From positions 1-64,000 of the forward strand of contig NZ_AQYJ01000020.1 of NCBI RefSeq assembly GCF_000380565.1: a stretch of DNA of 64,000 nt, written 5' to 3'. Of this stretch, positions 1-9,942 are shown piece by piece. How positions within the stretch are numbered: position 1 is the stretch's first letter; the number at the start of each line of letters is the position of its first letter. The notes beneath the pieces are model-generated. The model was not told the DNA's origin, did not search any database, and worked only from the letters and a program-made list of their open reading frames with translations. The position numbers and the translations under genes are program-made. This stretch comes from Microbulbifer variabilis ATCC 700307. Its GTDB lineage: Bacteria > Pseudomonadota > Gammaproteobacteria > Pseudomonadales > Cellvibrionaceae.

Positions 1-336
1 CGCCTTTCTCAAGAACCGGAATATGGCTCTCGATCAGACTTAAGTCTTGCTCGGAATAAAACGTAAATCGAATTGTTCGAGTTACTTACTTCCGATAAAT
101 CTTTTTCTAGCCGAAGCTAGATGTATCGATTCATCACTCCGTAAGCACCCACACATATTGCTTGATCGAATTTTTAAACAACTCAGTTGAGCGCTCGGCT
201 CTAACTGCGGGACGCGTATTCTACACATCCGGGCTGCTGAATCAAGTGATTTTTTGCAGCTTTTTTTTCGGTGATTTGAACTGCTCAAAGCGCTTTTCAA
301 ATCCCGGCAAGGTTGTTTCCACCCTTGCTTGAAGTG
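1..336 (-). other. rRNA operon leader (5' pre-rRNA), 16S gene lies beyond the left edge
   Basis: Read on the minus strand, this stretch resembles the untranslated leader that precedes 16S rRNA in Pseudomonas-like bacteria. A boxA-like GTTTAAAAATT lies near 166-180, followed by the segment GCAATATGTGTGGGTGC that is typical of these leaders. Two tandem promoters point into it. No start of 16S is reached before position 1, so only the leader is present. The tyrS-rrn adjacency in the same direction matches what I recall for tyrZ and an rrn operon in P. aeruginosa. The open frame on the minus strand here (82-480) overlaps both promoters and is not a gene. Confidence 0.75.
218..245 (-). promoter_or_regulatory. 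rrn P2 promoter
   Basis: On the minus strand TTGATT (245-240), a 16-bp spacer and TAGAAT (223-218), followed by ACGCGTC. It lies about 125 bp downstream of P1 in the same direction, as in tandem rrn promoters. Confidence 0.6.
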
Positions 337-342
337 GTGCGC

Positions 343-370
343 ATTATAGCGACCTCTCCGTGCTTGGCAA
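343..370 (-). promoter_or_regulatory. rrn P1 promoter
   Basis: On the minus strand TTGCCA (370-365), a 16-bp spacer and a perfect TATAAT (348-343) are followed directly by a GC-rich discriminator GCGC. Upstream (about 375-400) lie A/T tracts resembling an UP element. A strong -10 with a GC discriminator is the usual make-up of growth-rate and ppGpp-controlled rRNA promoters; that regulation is inferred. Confidence 0.75.
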
Positions 371-539
371 GCTCTTTTTGAAGAAATTTTCTTAAGAAAA
401 TCAATTACTTGGAGCTGCCTTCCCGCTGCTGCCTGAGCAGCGAGGAGGCGAACTATACGGACTTCAGGGAGGGCCGGCAAGCACTTTTATGACAATTCTG
501 TAAAAAAGTTTTTTTAAGCAAAAACCGGATAAAAAACCA

Positions 540-1844
540 TCAATCAGCAAGGCTGAACAGATGGTACTTCTTCTTGCCCAAGCGCACGATAAAGTAGCTG
601 TCGCCAAGTGCCTTTTCACGACTAAAAACCGTGGCCGGATTTGCGCTCATCTCCATACCAACAGCCTCTCCATTGACCAAAACCGCATTGCGGCCCAAGG
701 CGTCTTTCACCGGTTTGCCTGAAGGAGCCATGCCCGCGTCAACCAATAGGTTAATCAGGCTTTGCTCGCCGAAACCTTTCGGAAGTACAGAAGAGGGCAA
801 ACCATCAAGACGCAATTGTTCCAAATCACCTGTGGACAGGTCAGCGATATCTCCAGAGAAAAGCGCACGGGAAATACGTTCCGCGGCAGCCAGGCCTTCC
901 TCACTGTGAACCAGACGGGTAACTTCGCGCGCAAGGATACCCTGGGCTTCGGGCCTGCCGGCACGTTCACGGTCAGCAGTTTCAATCGCATCAATTTCAT
1001 CGACACTAAGGAAAGTGAAGTAACGCAGGAATTTGTACACATCTGCATCAGCAGTATTCAGCCAAAACTGGTAAAAGGCATAAGGGCTGGTGCGCTTAGG
1101 GTCGAGCCAGATAGTGCCGCTTTCTGTTTTACCAAACTTGGTGCCGTCTGCTTTAGTCACCAATGGCAGAGTCAGGCCAAAGACTTTACCACGGTGTTGT
1201 CGACGGGTCAGATCTACACCACCGGTAATATTGCCCCATTGATCTGAACCGCCAATTTGCAGGGTGCAATTGTGCAATTTATACAGCTCGGAGAAATCCA
1301 TTGATTGCAGCAACATGTAGGAAAATTCGGTAAAGGAAATCCCCTCCCCTTCACGTTGGATACGCTGCTTTACGGATTCCTTGTTAACCATATTGTTAAC
1401 AGAGAAGTGCTTTCCTACTTCACGCAAAAAATCTAGCACGTTCAAATCGCGCGTCCAGTCGAGGTTATTCGCAACAACTGCACTATTCCCACCGCATTCG
1501 AAATTAATAAACTGGGAAACTTGGCTCTTCAGTTTATCCACCCAGCCAGCAACAACATCGGGCGTATTAAGGCTGCGCTCTTGCGCCTTGAAAGAGGGGT
1601 CGCCGATTAAGCCCGTGGCACCGCCTACAAGCGCTATGGGCTTATGTCCCGCCGCCTGAAACCTCTTTAAAGTCAGCAATGGTACTAAACTACCTATATG
1701 AAGGGAGTCTGCGGTAGGATCAAAGCCGCAATAGAGGGTTCGACTCTCCGACAAATGCTGCGTCAGTTCGCCGTCACCAGTCGCTTGATTGATTAATCCG
1801 CGGCGGTCCAAGTCTTCAAGCAGTGTCATGTCGACCCCAGCCAT
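540..1844 (-). CDS. tyrS: Tyrosyl-tRNA synthetase
   Basis: This 434-residue class I synthetase charges tRNA-Tyr in the cytoplasm. The HIGH-type signature is HIGS at residues 49-52, the tyrosine pocket segment [10 protein letters not shown] is near 196-205, and the KMSKS equivalent is KFGKT at 236-240. The C-terminal ~70 residues form an S4-like RNA-binding domain. The KFGKT loop and length place it with the bacterial TyrRS group found in E. coli. The ATG at 1844 is preceded by GAGGGG at good spacing. The gene is transcribed toward the rRNA operon and is divergent from the M23 peptidase gene. Confidence 0.97.
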   Translation of the reverse strand: MAGVDMTLLEDLDRRGLINQATGDGELTQHLSESRTLYCGFDPTADSLHIGSLVPLLTLKRFQAAGHKPIALVGGATGLIGDPSFKAQERSLNTPDVVAGWVDKLKSQVSQFINFECGGNSAVVANNLDWTRDLNVLDFLREVGKHFSVNNMVNKESVKQRIQREGEGISFTEFSYMLLQSMDFSELYKLHNCTLQIGGSDQWGNITGGVDLTRRQHRGKVFGLTLPLVTKADGTKFGKTESGTIWLDPKRTSPYAFYQFWLNTADADVYKFLRYFTFLSVDEIDAIETADRERAGRPEAQGILAREVTRLVHSEEGLAAAERISRALFSGDIADLSTGDLEQLRLDGLPSSVLPKGFGEQSLINLLVDAGMAPSGKPVKDALGRNAVLVNGEAVGMEMSANPATVFSREKALGDSYFIVRLGKKKYHLFSLAD

Positions 1845-2010
1845 GCTTTCCCCTCATCTTCAGGCTTGAAATTAGTACCGCCGGACGGCGGCAAAATGCG
1901 CTGCAACATTACCGAAGTTTGCAGCAAATACAAGCGGGCAAAAGCGCTCGACACGACCTGTAAAACTACTGCCAAGGAACTTACTCATGGATAGCCGGGT
2001 CAATTACCCC

Positions 2011-2039
2011 GTGAACCAAGGCGGCTTTTTTGCTATAAA
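2011..2039 (+). promoter_or_regulatory. Possible sigma70 promoter for the M23 peptidase gene
   Basis: GTGAAC at 2011-2016, a 17-bp spacer and TATAAA at 2034-2039, about 80 bp ahead of the ATG at 2120. The -10 is good and the -35 weak. It sits in the divergent tyrS/peptidase spacer. Confidence 0.35.
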
Positions 2040-2119
2040 GCCCTTTCAATGCCTGTTTTTTAAACACCCTGATTTTCAAGCGCAGATAACAACCACAGCC
2101 GGCGCCGCCCATTAATACC

Positions 2120-3499
2120 ATGCAAAATCATCGCAAACCGACTTCACGTGTCCGTATTGGCGCCTTGCCCAAACACTTTCCGCGAGTACACGCACTAACA
2201 GCTGGTGTCGCTGCCTGCGTACTCGTATTGGCGTTATTTATTCCCACTCCAGAGGTAGAAGCCAAGCGCATGCCCCTGGACGTCAATCTCTCCTCCTTAG
2301 ATGAAGACACGCTGGAAATTGACAAGCAACTGGCGGCTGTCTCGCCCCGCCAGAGCATTCCCTTGGCGAGTGCGACGGTAGAGGCAATACAGTCCCTGAA
2401 CCTCACGGTGCGCAACGGAGACACCCTTTCCGATCTGTTCAAGCGTGCCAAAGTGAGCGCAGGCGAAATGTATCAGCTGCTTGGCAGCGGCAAGGAAGCT
2501 AAGAAACTAGCGCGTCTAACTCCCGGTGAAGAGCTGACATTTAAGGTCAACTCCGAAGGCCAACTGCAAAGTCTGGAACTACAAAGAGACCGTCTCAACC
2601 AAGTCAAATTTACCCGCGCGGAGGGTAATGACTTCCAGCATACGTTGGTACAGCGCCAGCCTGACAGCCACCCCGCCTATCGCCTAGCTCAAATTGACAG
2701 TTCCCTGTTTGTTGCCGGTAGTGAGGCCGGTCTGAGTGATAGCCTGATTATGGAAGTGGCTGATGTGTTCAGCTCCGATATCGATTTTGCATTGGATATA
2801 CGCCAGGGCGACACCTTTAGCGTGATGTTTGAAGAGAAATTCCTGGATGGGGAAAAAATTGGCAACGGCCCCATTCTAGCGGTCAGTTTTACCAATCAGG
2901 GCCGCACTTACAGTGCAGTGCGCTACATCGACAGTAGCGGCGACGCCAATTACTACACGCCTGAAGGCAAAAGCATGCGCAAGGCATTTATTCGTACGCC
3001 GCTGGATATAGTGCGCATCAGCTCCCACTTTAATCCACGGCGCTTGCACCCGGTTTTCAAGTCGCGCCGCCCTCACAACGGCACAGATTATGCCGCCCCG
3101 CGTGGCACCCCGGTTTACTCGACAGGGGATGGCCGTGTGATCGCATCCGGTTACAGTAAGCCCAACGGCAATTATGTATTTATTCAGCACGGAGAACGTT
3201 ACGTTACCCGCTACCTACACCTGACCAAACGCAAAGTGAAGAAAGGTCAACGAGTAAAACAGCGCCAAGTAATAGGCACTGTAGGCTCAACCGGGTACGC
3301 AACCGGTCCACACCTACACTACGAATTCCTGGTGGACGGAAGGCATCGGAACCCTGCAACAATTGTGCGCAAGCTTCCCAAAGCCAAGTCAGTGCCGTCC
3401 TCTGAAATGACGCGCTTCAAAAACCAGACTCAACCTCTGCTGGCAAAACTGGAAAACTACCAGGGCCCAGCATTGGCCAAACTTGACGAAAACAATTGA
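2120..3499 (+). CDS. M23 family murein metallopeptidase with LysM/OapA-like domain
   Basis: A 459-residue membrane-anchored or periplasmic protein predicted to cut peptidoglycan cross-bridges, in the manner of MepM (YebA). Residues about 24-44 form an N-terminal hydrophobic segment. A LysM/OapA-like region (GDTLSDLFKRA) lies near 100-150. The C-terminal LytM domain carries HxxxD at 319-323 (HNGTD) and HLH at 398-400, so the zinc ligands are intact. It shares a direction and almost abuts anmK, which salvages the anhydro-MurNAc released by wall turnover. The start has no strong Shine-Dalgarno site. Confidence 0.9.
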   Translation: MQNHRKPTSRVRIGALPKHFPRVHALTAGVAACVLVLALFIPTPEVEAKRMPLDVNLSSLDEDTLEIDKQLAAVSPRQSIPLASATVEAIQSLNLTVRNGDTLSDLFKRAKVSAGEMYQLLGSGKEAKKLARLTPGEELTFKVNSEGQLQSLELQRDRLNQVKFTRAEGNDFQHTLVQRQPDSHPAYRLAQIDSSLFVAGSEAGLSDSLIMEVADVFSSDIDFALDIRQGDTFSVMFEEKFLDGEKIGNGPILAVSFTNQGRTYSAVRYIDSSGDANYYTPEGKSMRKAFIRTPLDIVRISSHFNPRRLHPVFKSRRPHNGTDYAAPRGTPVYSTGDGRVIASGYSKPNGNYVFIQHGERYVTRYLHLTKRKVKKGQRVKQRQVIGTVGSTGYATGPHLHYEFLVDGRHRNPATIVRKLPKAKSVPSSEMTRFKNQTQPLLAKLENYQGPALAKLDENN

Positions 3500-3515
3500 T
3501 AAAGCGCCATTCAAT

Positions 3516-4625
3516 ATGCCCGATCTTTTTATCGGTCTGATGTCCGGCACCAGCGTCGATTCCATCGACGCTGCACTGGTCGATTTTGGCGGCGAAGAGA
3601 GAATCAAGCCGCGTATCCTGGCAGCTCTGGGCCACCCGATTCACCCCTCGCTGCGTGATGCCATCCTAGCCCTGTGCGCCCCAGGCCCCTCTGAACTGGA
3701 TCGTGCCGGACAGTTGGACCGACAGCTCGGCCAGGCTTTTGCCGAGGCCACCAATACCCTGTTGGCCCGTGCCGGTATTGAGGCCAGCGCAGTAACCGCA
3801 ATTGGCAGCCACGGACAAACTGTGCGGCACCGCCCGCCAGGCACTGTGACCTCCCCCTTCACTTTACAACTGGGGGACCCGAACACTATCGCAGCTTTGA
3901 CTGGTATCAGTACAGTAGCGGACTTCCGCCGACGCGATATGGCCCTCGGAGGCCAGGGTGCTCCGCTAATGCCCGCATTTCACCGCGCCGCTTTTAAAAC
4001 CGAGGGCAATCGCGCCGTGGTGAATATCGGTGGAATGGCCAATATCACCGAGCTGACAGCCGATGGCAGTGTATATGGTTACGATACCGGGCCCGGCAAC
4101 GCCTTGCTGGACTATTGGGTGAACCTACATAAGAAGCAACCGTTTGACCGGGATGGCGCCTGGGCCGCTGGTGGTCGTGCCCACCCCGAGTTGCTCAATC
4201 GCCTGATGTCAGATCCCTATTTTGCTGCGGAGCCTCCCAAGAGCACCGGCCGTGAAACCTTCAATGCCAGCTGGCTGGAGCAGGCGCTAGCTGGCCTGGA
4301 GCTGTCTCCTGCAGACGTGCAGGCAACCCTGTCGGAAGTAACTGCCGCCAGTATTGCCGAGGCTGTGCATTTGTTCGCTGATGGGGGGGAACTACTGATT
4401 TGTGGGGGCGGGGCCAAAAATAAAGATCTGCTGTCTCGGCTGCAGAGACGACTGCCAACCTGGTCAATTACCGATACCGGCACTTATGGAATCGATGCCG
4501 ACTGGCTCGAAGCTGTGGGCTTTGCCTGGCTGGCCCGGCAGACTCTACTCGGCCTGCCCGGCAACTGCCCCGGAGTCACAGGAGCAAAAAAAGAGGCTGT
4601 TTTGGGCGCCATTTACTCCCCCTGA
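3516..4625 (+). CDS. anmK: Anhydro-N-acetylmuramic acid kinase
   Basis: AnmK cleaves the 1,6-anhydro bond of anhydro-MurNAc and phosphorylates it to MurNAc-6-phosphate, a cytoplasmic step of peptidoglycan recycling. The N-terminal signature is GLMSGTSVDSIDAAL, where most homologues have GTSxDG, and the conserved DTGPGNALLDYW follows mid-protein. I chose the ATG at 3516 (369 residues, usual length); an in-frame TTG at 3483 would overlap the peptidase gene. amgK and murU, which act later in the Pseudomonas version of this pathway, lie near 43-44 kb in this window. Confidence 0.95.
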   Translation: MPDLFIGLMSGTSVDSIDAALVDFGGEERIKPRILAALGHPIHPSLRDAILALCAPGPSELDRAGQLDRQLGQAFAEATNTLLARAGIEASAVTAIGSHGQTVRHRPPGTVTSPFTLQLGDPNTIAALTGISTVADFRRRDMALGGQGAPLMPAFHRAAFKTEGNRAVVNIGGMANITELTADGSVYGYDTGPGNALLDYWVNLHKKQPFDRDGAWAAGGRAHPELLNRLMSDPYFAAEPPKSTGRETFNASWLEQALAGLELSPADVQATLSEVTAASIAEAVHLFADGGELLICGGGAKNKDLLSRLQRRLPTWSITDTGTYGIDADWLEAVGFAWLARQTLLGLPGNCPGVTGAKKEAVLGAIYSP

Positions 4626-4647
4626 AACACCGCTCAAATCGCCTAAA

Positions 4648-4679
4648 GTGCGGCTCAGATCGAGAAGGAGGAGCCGCAC
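4648..4679. terminator. Hairpin between convergent anmK and erpA
   Basis: A perfect 9-bp inverted repeat (GTGCGGCTC at 4648-4656, GAGCCGCAC at 4671-4679) with a 14-nt loop overlaps the last codons of erpA. There is only a short T tract (TTT) on the minus side and none on the plus side, so it is a weak bidirectional terminator candidate. Confidence 0.4.
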
Positions 4680-5008
4680 CCACAGGTTGAGGAAGCATTG
4701 GGGTTCTGCACCACAAAGCGAGATCCGGCCAAACCCTCTTCGTAATCAACATTGGCGCCAACCAAGTATGGATAACTCATGGCGTCAACCAGTACCTGGA
4801 TACCATCTTTCTCAATGATGGCATCGTCTTCGGCAACCAGTTCATCGAAGGTAAAACCGTATTGGAATCCTGAGCAGCCACCACCGGTGACGAACACCCT
4901 GAGCTTGAGCTCCGGGTTGCCCTCCTCTTCCAACAGGCTCTTTACCTTGGCCACAGCTTTATCGGTGACTACCAGTGGCGCAGGAGAAAAGGATACAGCT
5001 TCTGACAT
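4655..5008 (-). CDS. erpA: Iron-sulfur cluster insertion protein ErpA
   Basis: A 117-residue A-type Fe-S carrier that passes clusters to apoproteins, essential for IspG/H maturation in E. coli. The three ligand cysteines are visible: [11 protein letters not shown] near residue 44 and CGCG near 109-112. Length and motif are typical. It lies between anmK and bactofilin, the order I recall from Pseudomonas. IscA or SufA are close paralogues, but the N-terminus and the neighbourhood favour ErpA. Confidence 0.92.
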   Translation of the reverse strand: MSEAVSFSPAPLVVTDKAVAKVKSLLEEEGNPELKLRVFVTGGGCSGFQYGFTFDELVAEDDAIIEKDGIQVLVDAMSYPYLVGANVDYEEGLAGSRFVVQNPNASSTCGCGSSFSI

Positions 5009-5166
5009 AAGTCTCTCTCAACTCATCGGGACATTCGCAGCTCGCATAAAAGCTATGCAGAATGCAGCTACGGGGGCGTCATCTTGCTTAAACCCAGGAA
5101 ACCAGTCAAGTATTTGCGAGCAACAGGCCCTGGTGCTACTCACCTGCCAGGCCGGTGGAGTGGGCT

Positions 5167-5610
5167 TCAGGAAGCCTCGATGACAGTCTCATCTTCCGAG
5201 TAACCGATCATGGGGGTCTCACCAGCGGAGCTAATATCCACGTTGGAAACCAGGGCCCCGTTCACCTGGGCACCCTTTACCATCTCAATCAGCTTATAGT
5301 GCACATTGCCTTCCACCATAGCCTTGGCCGCCAGCTCCAGGTGGCGCGTGGCGTACACATCGCCATTCACGTTTCCGTTAATCACGACCTGAGGAACACG
5401 GATCTCTCCCTCTATGATTCCGCCATCGACTATCTGCAGGCGCGCATCACTATCGCTATGAGCGGTGACATTGCCTTTTACCTTGCCCTCAATGACCAGA
5501 TTGCCACGAAAGTGAATATCCCCAGATACTTCTGTCTGGCGCGCAATTAGGGTCGTGTGGTTACTACCGGAACTGGCCATAGCTACTTGTTTCTCTTTTT
5601 TTCTCAACAT
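5167..5610 (-). CDS. Bactofilin (polymer-forming cytoskeletal protein)
   Basis: This 147-residue protein is built on repeated short beta strands (VSGDIHFRGNLVIEGKVKGNV and similar), the right-handed beta-helix of the bactofilin/DUF583 family. Bactofilins self-polymerise at the membrane without nucleotide and organise cell-wall enzymes. A short basic N-terminus (MLRKKEKQ) precedes the core. The gene is 33 bp downstream of the coiled-coil membrane protein gene and probably co-transcribed with it. Confidence 0.9.
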   Translation of the reverse strand: MLRKKEKQVAMASSGSNHTTLIARQTEVSGDIHFRGNLVIEGKVKGNVTAHSDSDARLQIVDGGIIEGEIRVPQVVINGNVNGDVYATRHLELAAKAMVEGNVHYKLIEMVKGAQVNGALVSNVDISSAGETPMIGYSEDETVIEAS

Positions 5611-5643
5611 AATCCCTAAAACCTCATGCCTCTGGCATTAATG

Positions 5644-6375
5644 CTAGCTTTTCTGTACCAGCCAACCGTAGCGCTGTTCGATATTGAATCCCTTGCGCCC
5701 GGTAGACTTAAGCGATAACTCCACCCCTTCAGGAACAAAGCCCTCGGGGAGGCGCAGTTCGCCCTCAATATTCTGGAAGTATTTAAAACGCAGTGGAATG
5801 GATACGCTCTCCACCTGGTCAGACAAATCTTTTAGTGGGTAGCTTTTCAGCTCTCCATCCTGGCGCCCCACCACAGTGAAAGTGGCTGAGCCTTGAACCA
5901 CGTTGCGTCGCACCGCCGACTGCTGGACTTGTAATTTGTATTGGTAACTCCGCGCATCAGCCGTCTGCGAAAGAATAAAGCGGCCTATAGATACTCCCTC
6001 ACCACCATCTGCCGGGGCCATAACGCCGCGGTAAAAAGAGATTTCCTGCTTTAGCTCTGCGATCTGGTTTTCTTTCTGCACAAGCTCGGTTCGTACAGTC
6101 TCACTGGCCTGCTCACCAATCGCCAGGGACTGTTCAGCAGTTGCTGCACGCATGCGCAGAGTTTCATTTTCACTGTTCAACGCCTCAAGGCGCCCCAGTA
6201 CCCTTGTGTACTCCCTCGTTTTTTCATCGAGGTTTTTACGCAGTTGATACTGTCCGGCGTAGTAAGAGCTGGCGGAAGTAACCAGTACCAACAGGGCGAC
6301 ACCACCTGCTGTGATTACACCTGAAAAGGGGCGATGGGGCACCACTTTCATACGGTACTGCTTGCTGCCTTTCAC
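5644..6375 (-). CDS. Membrane-anchored coiled-coil protein (DUF6776-like)
   Basis: A 243-residue protein of unknown function. One transmembrane helix lies at about residues 19-42, a heptad-rich coiled coil runs from about 48 to 112 (EKTREYTRVLGRLEALNSEN and on), and a beta-rich C-terminal domain follows. I recall this arrangement next to bactofilin in Pseudomonas and relatives and assign it to the DUF6776-type family. Topology predicts a cytoplasmic N-terminus and a periplasmic coiled coil. With bactofilin immediately downstream, a role linking the cytoskeleton to the envelope is a reasonable inference. Confidence 0.75.
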   Translation of the reverse strand: MKGSKQYRMKVVPHRPFSGVITAGGVALLVLVTSASSYYAGQYQLRKNLDEKTREYTRVLGRLEALNSENETLRMRAATAEQSLAIGEQASETVRTELVQKENQIAELKQEISFYRGVMAPADGGEGVSIGRFILSQTADARSYQYKLQVQQSAVRRNVVQGSATFTVVGRQDGELKSYPLKDLSDQVESVSIPLRFKYFQNIEGELRLPEGFVPEGVELSLKSTGRKGFNIEQRYGWLVQKS

Positions 6376-6439
6376 TCTGAGCTCCCAAAAATCCGCTACG
6401 GCTTAACCGGGTTTTATCGATTGTCGTATTTTTTTGATT

Positions 6440-7486
6440 CTAAGGCAGCAGCGCCGGGCTCTCCAAGCCCAACGTCTCAGTTAGGCCAAACATAATGTTC
6501 ATATTCTGTATCGCCTGGGCAGAAGCGCCCTTGGCGAGGTTATCGATTACCGACATTACCAGCAGAGTATCCCGACCCTGGGGCTGCATCACGGAAATAC
6601 GACACATATTCGTACCTCTCACACTACGGGTTTGAGGGTGACTGCCAGCGGGGAGAACATCCACAAAAGGCTCATTCTGATAGCGATTTTCAAACAACTG
6701 CTGCAATTCCAGTGGTGACATATCTGTCTTGGACTTCGCGAACAAGGTTGCGTGTATGCCCCGGATCATTGGCAGGAGATGTGGAACAAAGGTCACCTGG
6801 GCAGGGCTCGCCTCACAGGGTTGGACCCGTCGTAGCCCCTGCTCAATTTCGGGTAAGTGGCGATGGCCAGCAGCCCCATAGGCGCGGAAATTGTCGTTGT
6901 TTTCAGCCAATATCAAATCCGTCTTACCCTGGCGACCCGCACCGCTGGCACCACTAGCAGCGCTGGCGATTAAGCCCGCTGGTTCAATAGCGCCCGCCTC
7001 CAATAGTGGAATCCAGCCCAGCTGAATCGCAGTGGGATAACAGCCTGGGCAGGCCACCAATTGAGCACCAGCTATCTCGGCACGATTTACTTCCGGTAAT
7101 CCGTATATGGCCTCCTGGGCCAACTCGGGAGCAGCATGCTCCTGGCCATACCACTGCTCCCAGGTGGAAATATCTTTGAGGCGGAAATCGGCGGAGAGGT
7201 CGATAACTCGTACACCTCTTTTAATCAACGCCGGCACCTGGGCCTGGGCAACCCCATGGGGAGTGGCAAAAAATACCACATCACAAGCGGACAATTGCTC
7301 AATATCCGGCTCACAAAAAGCCAAGTCATAATGGCCTCGCAAGCTGGAAAATAACTCCGCCACCGGGGTGCCTTTCAAAGAGCGTGAGGTGATTGCGGTA
7401 ACTTCTGCTTGCGGATGTGTCGTCAAAAGCCTTAGCAGTTCAACACCTGTGTAGCCGGTGCCACCAACAATTGCTACCTTAATCAC
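6440..7486 (-). CDS. argC: N-acetyl-gamma-glutamyl-phosphate reductase
   Basis: ArgC reduces N-acetylglutamyl-phosphate with NADPH, the third step of arginine synthesis. The Rossmann signature [16 protein letters not shown] is at the N-terminus and the active-site cysteine lies in ACPGCYPT. I place the start at GTG 7486 (348 residues), where the protein begins [13 protein letters not shown] as in Pseudomonas; an upstream TTG at 7516 adds ten residues that homologues lack. It heads the minus-strand run toward erpA and is divergent from the ClC gene. Confidence 0.95.
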   Translation of the reverse strand: MIKVAIVGGTGYTGVELLRLLTTHPQAEVTAITSRSLKGTPVAELFSSLRGHYDLAFCEPDIEQLSACDVVFFATPHGVAQAQVPALIKRGVRVIDLSADFRLKDISTWEQWYGQEHAAPELAQEAIYGLPEVNRAEIAGAQLVACPGCYPTAIQLGWIPLLEAGAIEPAGLIASAASGASGAGRQGKTDLILAENNDNFRAYGAAGHRHLPEIEQGLRRVQPCEASPAQVTFVPHLLPMIRGIHATLFAKSKTDMSPLELQQLFENRYQNEPFVDVLPAGSHPQTRSVRGTNMCRISVMQPQGRDTLLVMSVIDNLAKGASAQAIQNMNIMFGLTETLGLESPALLP

Positions 7487-7582
7487 CTTGCTAAAATCTC
7501 CCGGTAAATCTGCCAACTGAGACGATAATCATAAAACCAGCCAAGCACTCTACCATAAGCCCCAGCACTTGAAGGATGTGCA

Positions 7583-9403
7583 GTGTCACAGCGCCCTAGG
7601 AAATTACTGAAAAACGCGTTAGCTCGGTGTTTACCCAAGACAAACAGCTTGGAACACGTGCGTTTACAACTCTCTGCCAAGGAGGCTTTAGCGCCACTAG
7701 TGGGTATGGCATTAATTACTGGGCTATTGGCTGGAGGTGTAACTATTCTCTTCCGCCTGGCAATGGAGTGGCCTACAACATTTTTCCTGTCAGTCCCCCA
7801 AAATTATGAATCCTTATCGCCTTTCTGGCGATTTGCCCTACCTGTGCTGGGCTCACTGGTGATCGGCATTATCTATCTGCTACTCAGCCCCAAGCGCTAC
7901 GACGTCGGTGTGGTGCATGTTCTCGATCGCCTCTATAACCATCAGGGCAAAATGCCAATACAAAATGCTCTACTGCAGTTTTTTGCCGGCGCCATTGCTC
8001 TGATCAGCGGCCACTCTGTAGGACGTGAGGGGCCTGCTGTACACCTTGGAGCCGCCAGTGGCAGCTGGCTAGCACGTGTACTGCACCTGCCCAATAACTC
8101 GGCACGCAGCCTGCTGGGCTGCGGTGTAGCCGCAGCTATCGCCGCATCGTTTAATACTCCTCTGGCCGGGATGGTGTTCGCCATGGAAGTGGTGATGCTC
8201 GAGTATTCAGTGGTGGGTTTTTTACCTGTCATGTTGGCTGCAGTGACTGGCAGTGCCATCACCCAAATTACCTTTGGGCGTGAGCCAGACTTTAACGTTC
8301 CGGCTATCCAGCTTAACTCCCTCGCAGAGCTGCCTATCCTATTTCTCTGCGCACTCGCAATCGGACTCTTGGCAGCTCTATTTATTTGGGCCCACCGCAG
8401 CCTGACACGCCAACAGTATCGCTCCCCGCTACTGCGCTTCTTACTGGTGGGACTTGTAACCGGCACCTTAGGCATTTGGGTACCTGAAATTCTTGGTGGT
8501 GGCTACGACACCCTGCAAATGGCAATGCTGGGAGAATTGGGCATCGCCACATTAACGGTAATTGTTGCCGCCAAGTTGGTGGCAACAGCACTGGGTTCGG
8601 GGCTGGGTATCCCCGGAGGAGTCATAGGCCCAGCCCTGATTCTTGGTGCCTGCCTGGGGGGGATCGCCGGAGGCCTCGCCAATATGTGGCTGGGACCACA
8701 CACCGCCAGCCCGGGCTTTTATGCAATGGTGGGTATGGCCGCAATGATGGCGGCAATGCTCAATGCTCCACTGGCAGCTTTGCTGGCAATTCTCGAACTG
8801 ACCTACAATCCGAATGTCCTGTTCCCAGGCATGATGATGATCGTAGTAGCGATGCTTATTAGCAGACAGGTATTCGCCACCCGGGGGATTTACCAGGAAA
8901 CCTTACGCGCCTTGAACAAGGCCGGGACCCCCACCTGGCGCCAACAAATGCTCAGTAGTGTCGGCGTAGCCAGCCAAATGGACAGAAACTTTGTCGTTGA
9001 ACCAAGGGAAATCCCAGTTGATCAGGCGAGAGAGTTAATCGCTCAACACCCCCAGTGGATTTTGATCGACCTGCCCGATGAACCCGCTCCGCAATTGTTG
9101 CGTGCTGCCGACCTGGCCACATTTTTACAGGGTGCCGAAAAAGGTGGGGATACAGAAACCACAGTAAAACAAGAGGAGGAAAAACCTGGGCAGCCCCCCC
9201 TCATAGACCTGCTTAAAATTCCTGGCGAGCGTAAACAAATGGCCGAACTAAATTGGTGCGCCACCCTGCTCGAAGCCCAGCAAAAACTGAAAAGCACTGG
9301 AGCCGATGCCCTGTATATCAATCGCCATCAGAGCGGCTCACTGGACAATCGCATCGCGGGCATTATTCTGCCGCTACAGATCGATAACTTTTACCGGAAA
9401 TAA
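7583..9403 (+). CDS. ClC family chloride channel / H+-Cl- antiporter
   Basis: A 606-residue polytopic membrane protein. The gating glutamate is present in GREGP (motif SVGREGPAVHLG), and a later selectivity segment reads GLGIPGGVIGP. About 10-12 membrane segments span residues 30-440. The C-terminal ~150 residues are soluble and look like a degenerate CBS pair, interrupted by an acidic linker (EKGGDTETTVKQEEEKPG). The gating glutamate suggests an antiporter rather than a simple channel, but this is not certain. The start is GTG at 7583; the next gene, hemJ, follows after 34 bp. Confidence 0.92.
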   Translation: MSQRPRKLLKNALARCLPKTNSLEHVRLQLSAKEALAPLVGMALITGLLAGGVTILFRLAMEWPTTFFLSVPQNYESLSPFWRFALPVLGSLVIGIIYLLLSPKRYDVGVVHVLDRLYNHQGKMPIQNALLQFFAGAIALISGHSVGREGPAVHLGAASGSWLARVLHLPNNSARSLLGCGVAAAIAASFNTPLAGMVFAMEVVMLEYSVVGFLPVMLAAVTGSAITQITFGREPDFNVPAIQLNSLAELPILFLCALAIGLLAALFIWAHRSLTRQQYRSPLLRFLLVGLVTGTLGIWVPEILGGGYDTLQMAMLGELGIATLTVIVAAKLVATALGSGLGIPGGVIGPALILGACLGGIAGGLANMWLGPHTASPGFYAMVGMAAMMAAMLNAPLAALLAILELTYNPNVLFPGMMMIVVAMLISRQVFATRGIYQETLRALNKAGTPTWRQQMLSSVGVASQMDRNFVVEPREIPVDQARELIAQHPQWILIDLPDEPAPQLLRAADLATFLQGAEKGGDTETTVKQEEEKPGQPPLIDLLKIPGERKQMAELNWCATLLEAQQKLKSTGADALYINRHQSGSLDNRIAGIILPLQIDNFYRK

Positions 9404-9437
9404 AATAATTTCGCGTTTCTTTTTGAGGGGATATTCA

Positions 9438-9860
9438 ATGCTGTGGATCAAGGCTTTTCACATTATCGCCATGGTGTGCTGGTTTGCTGCGCTTTTCTAC
9501 TTGCCACGCCTTTTTGTCTACCATGTCGATGCCACAGACGCCGTAAGTCGCGATCGCTTTTGCATTATGGAGCGACGCCTGTACCGCGGTATCGCCATTC
9601 CCGCGATGATCGCTACCGTAGCTCTAGGCATCTGGCTCTACAGCCTAAACCCGGCTTACTACACATCCGCAGGCTGGATGCACGCGAAACTTACCTTTGT
9701 CGTGCTGTTACTGGCCTATCATCATATGTGTGGAGCCTATGTGCGTAAGTTTGCCCAGGGGGCCAATACCCGTAGCGGACGCTATTTTCGTATTTTTAAT
9801 GAGGTTCCGACTGTAGCCTTGTTTGCCATTGTGATTCTGGCTGTGGTCAAGCCATTTTAA
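9438..9860 (+). CDS. hemJ: Protoporphyrinogen oxidase HemJ
   Basis: This 140-residue inner-membrane protein has four predicted helices and matches the HemJ family (formerly UPF0093), which oxidises protoporphyrinogen IX in bacteria lacking HemG or HemY. The conserved start LWIKAFHIIAMVCWFA carries the histidine of the family, and KLTFVVLLLAYHH is present. The ATG at 9438 follows TTGAGGGG; an upstream in-frame start at 9306 lies inside the ClC gene. hemL and hemB are within 5 kb downstream. Confidence 0.93.
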   Translation: MLWIKAFHIIAMVCWFAALFYLPRLFVYHVDATDAVSRDRFCIMERRLYRGIAIPAMIATVALGIWLYSLNPAYYTSAGWMHAKLTFVVLLLAYHHMCGAYVRKFAQGANTRSGRYFRIFNEVPTVALFAIVILAVVKPF

Positions 9861-9942
9861 TTTGGCGCAGAATCATTCTTTGTATCGGGCAGCCAGCAAC
9901 TAAAATTAGGCGCACAGCTTTTGGCAGTCATGTAGATTTTCT

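Noticed and set aside
82-480. 132-codon minus-strand open frame
   Set aside because: It covers both rrn promoters and the rRNA leader and has no domain or ribosome site.
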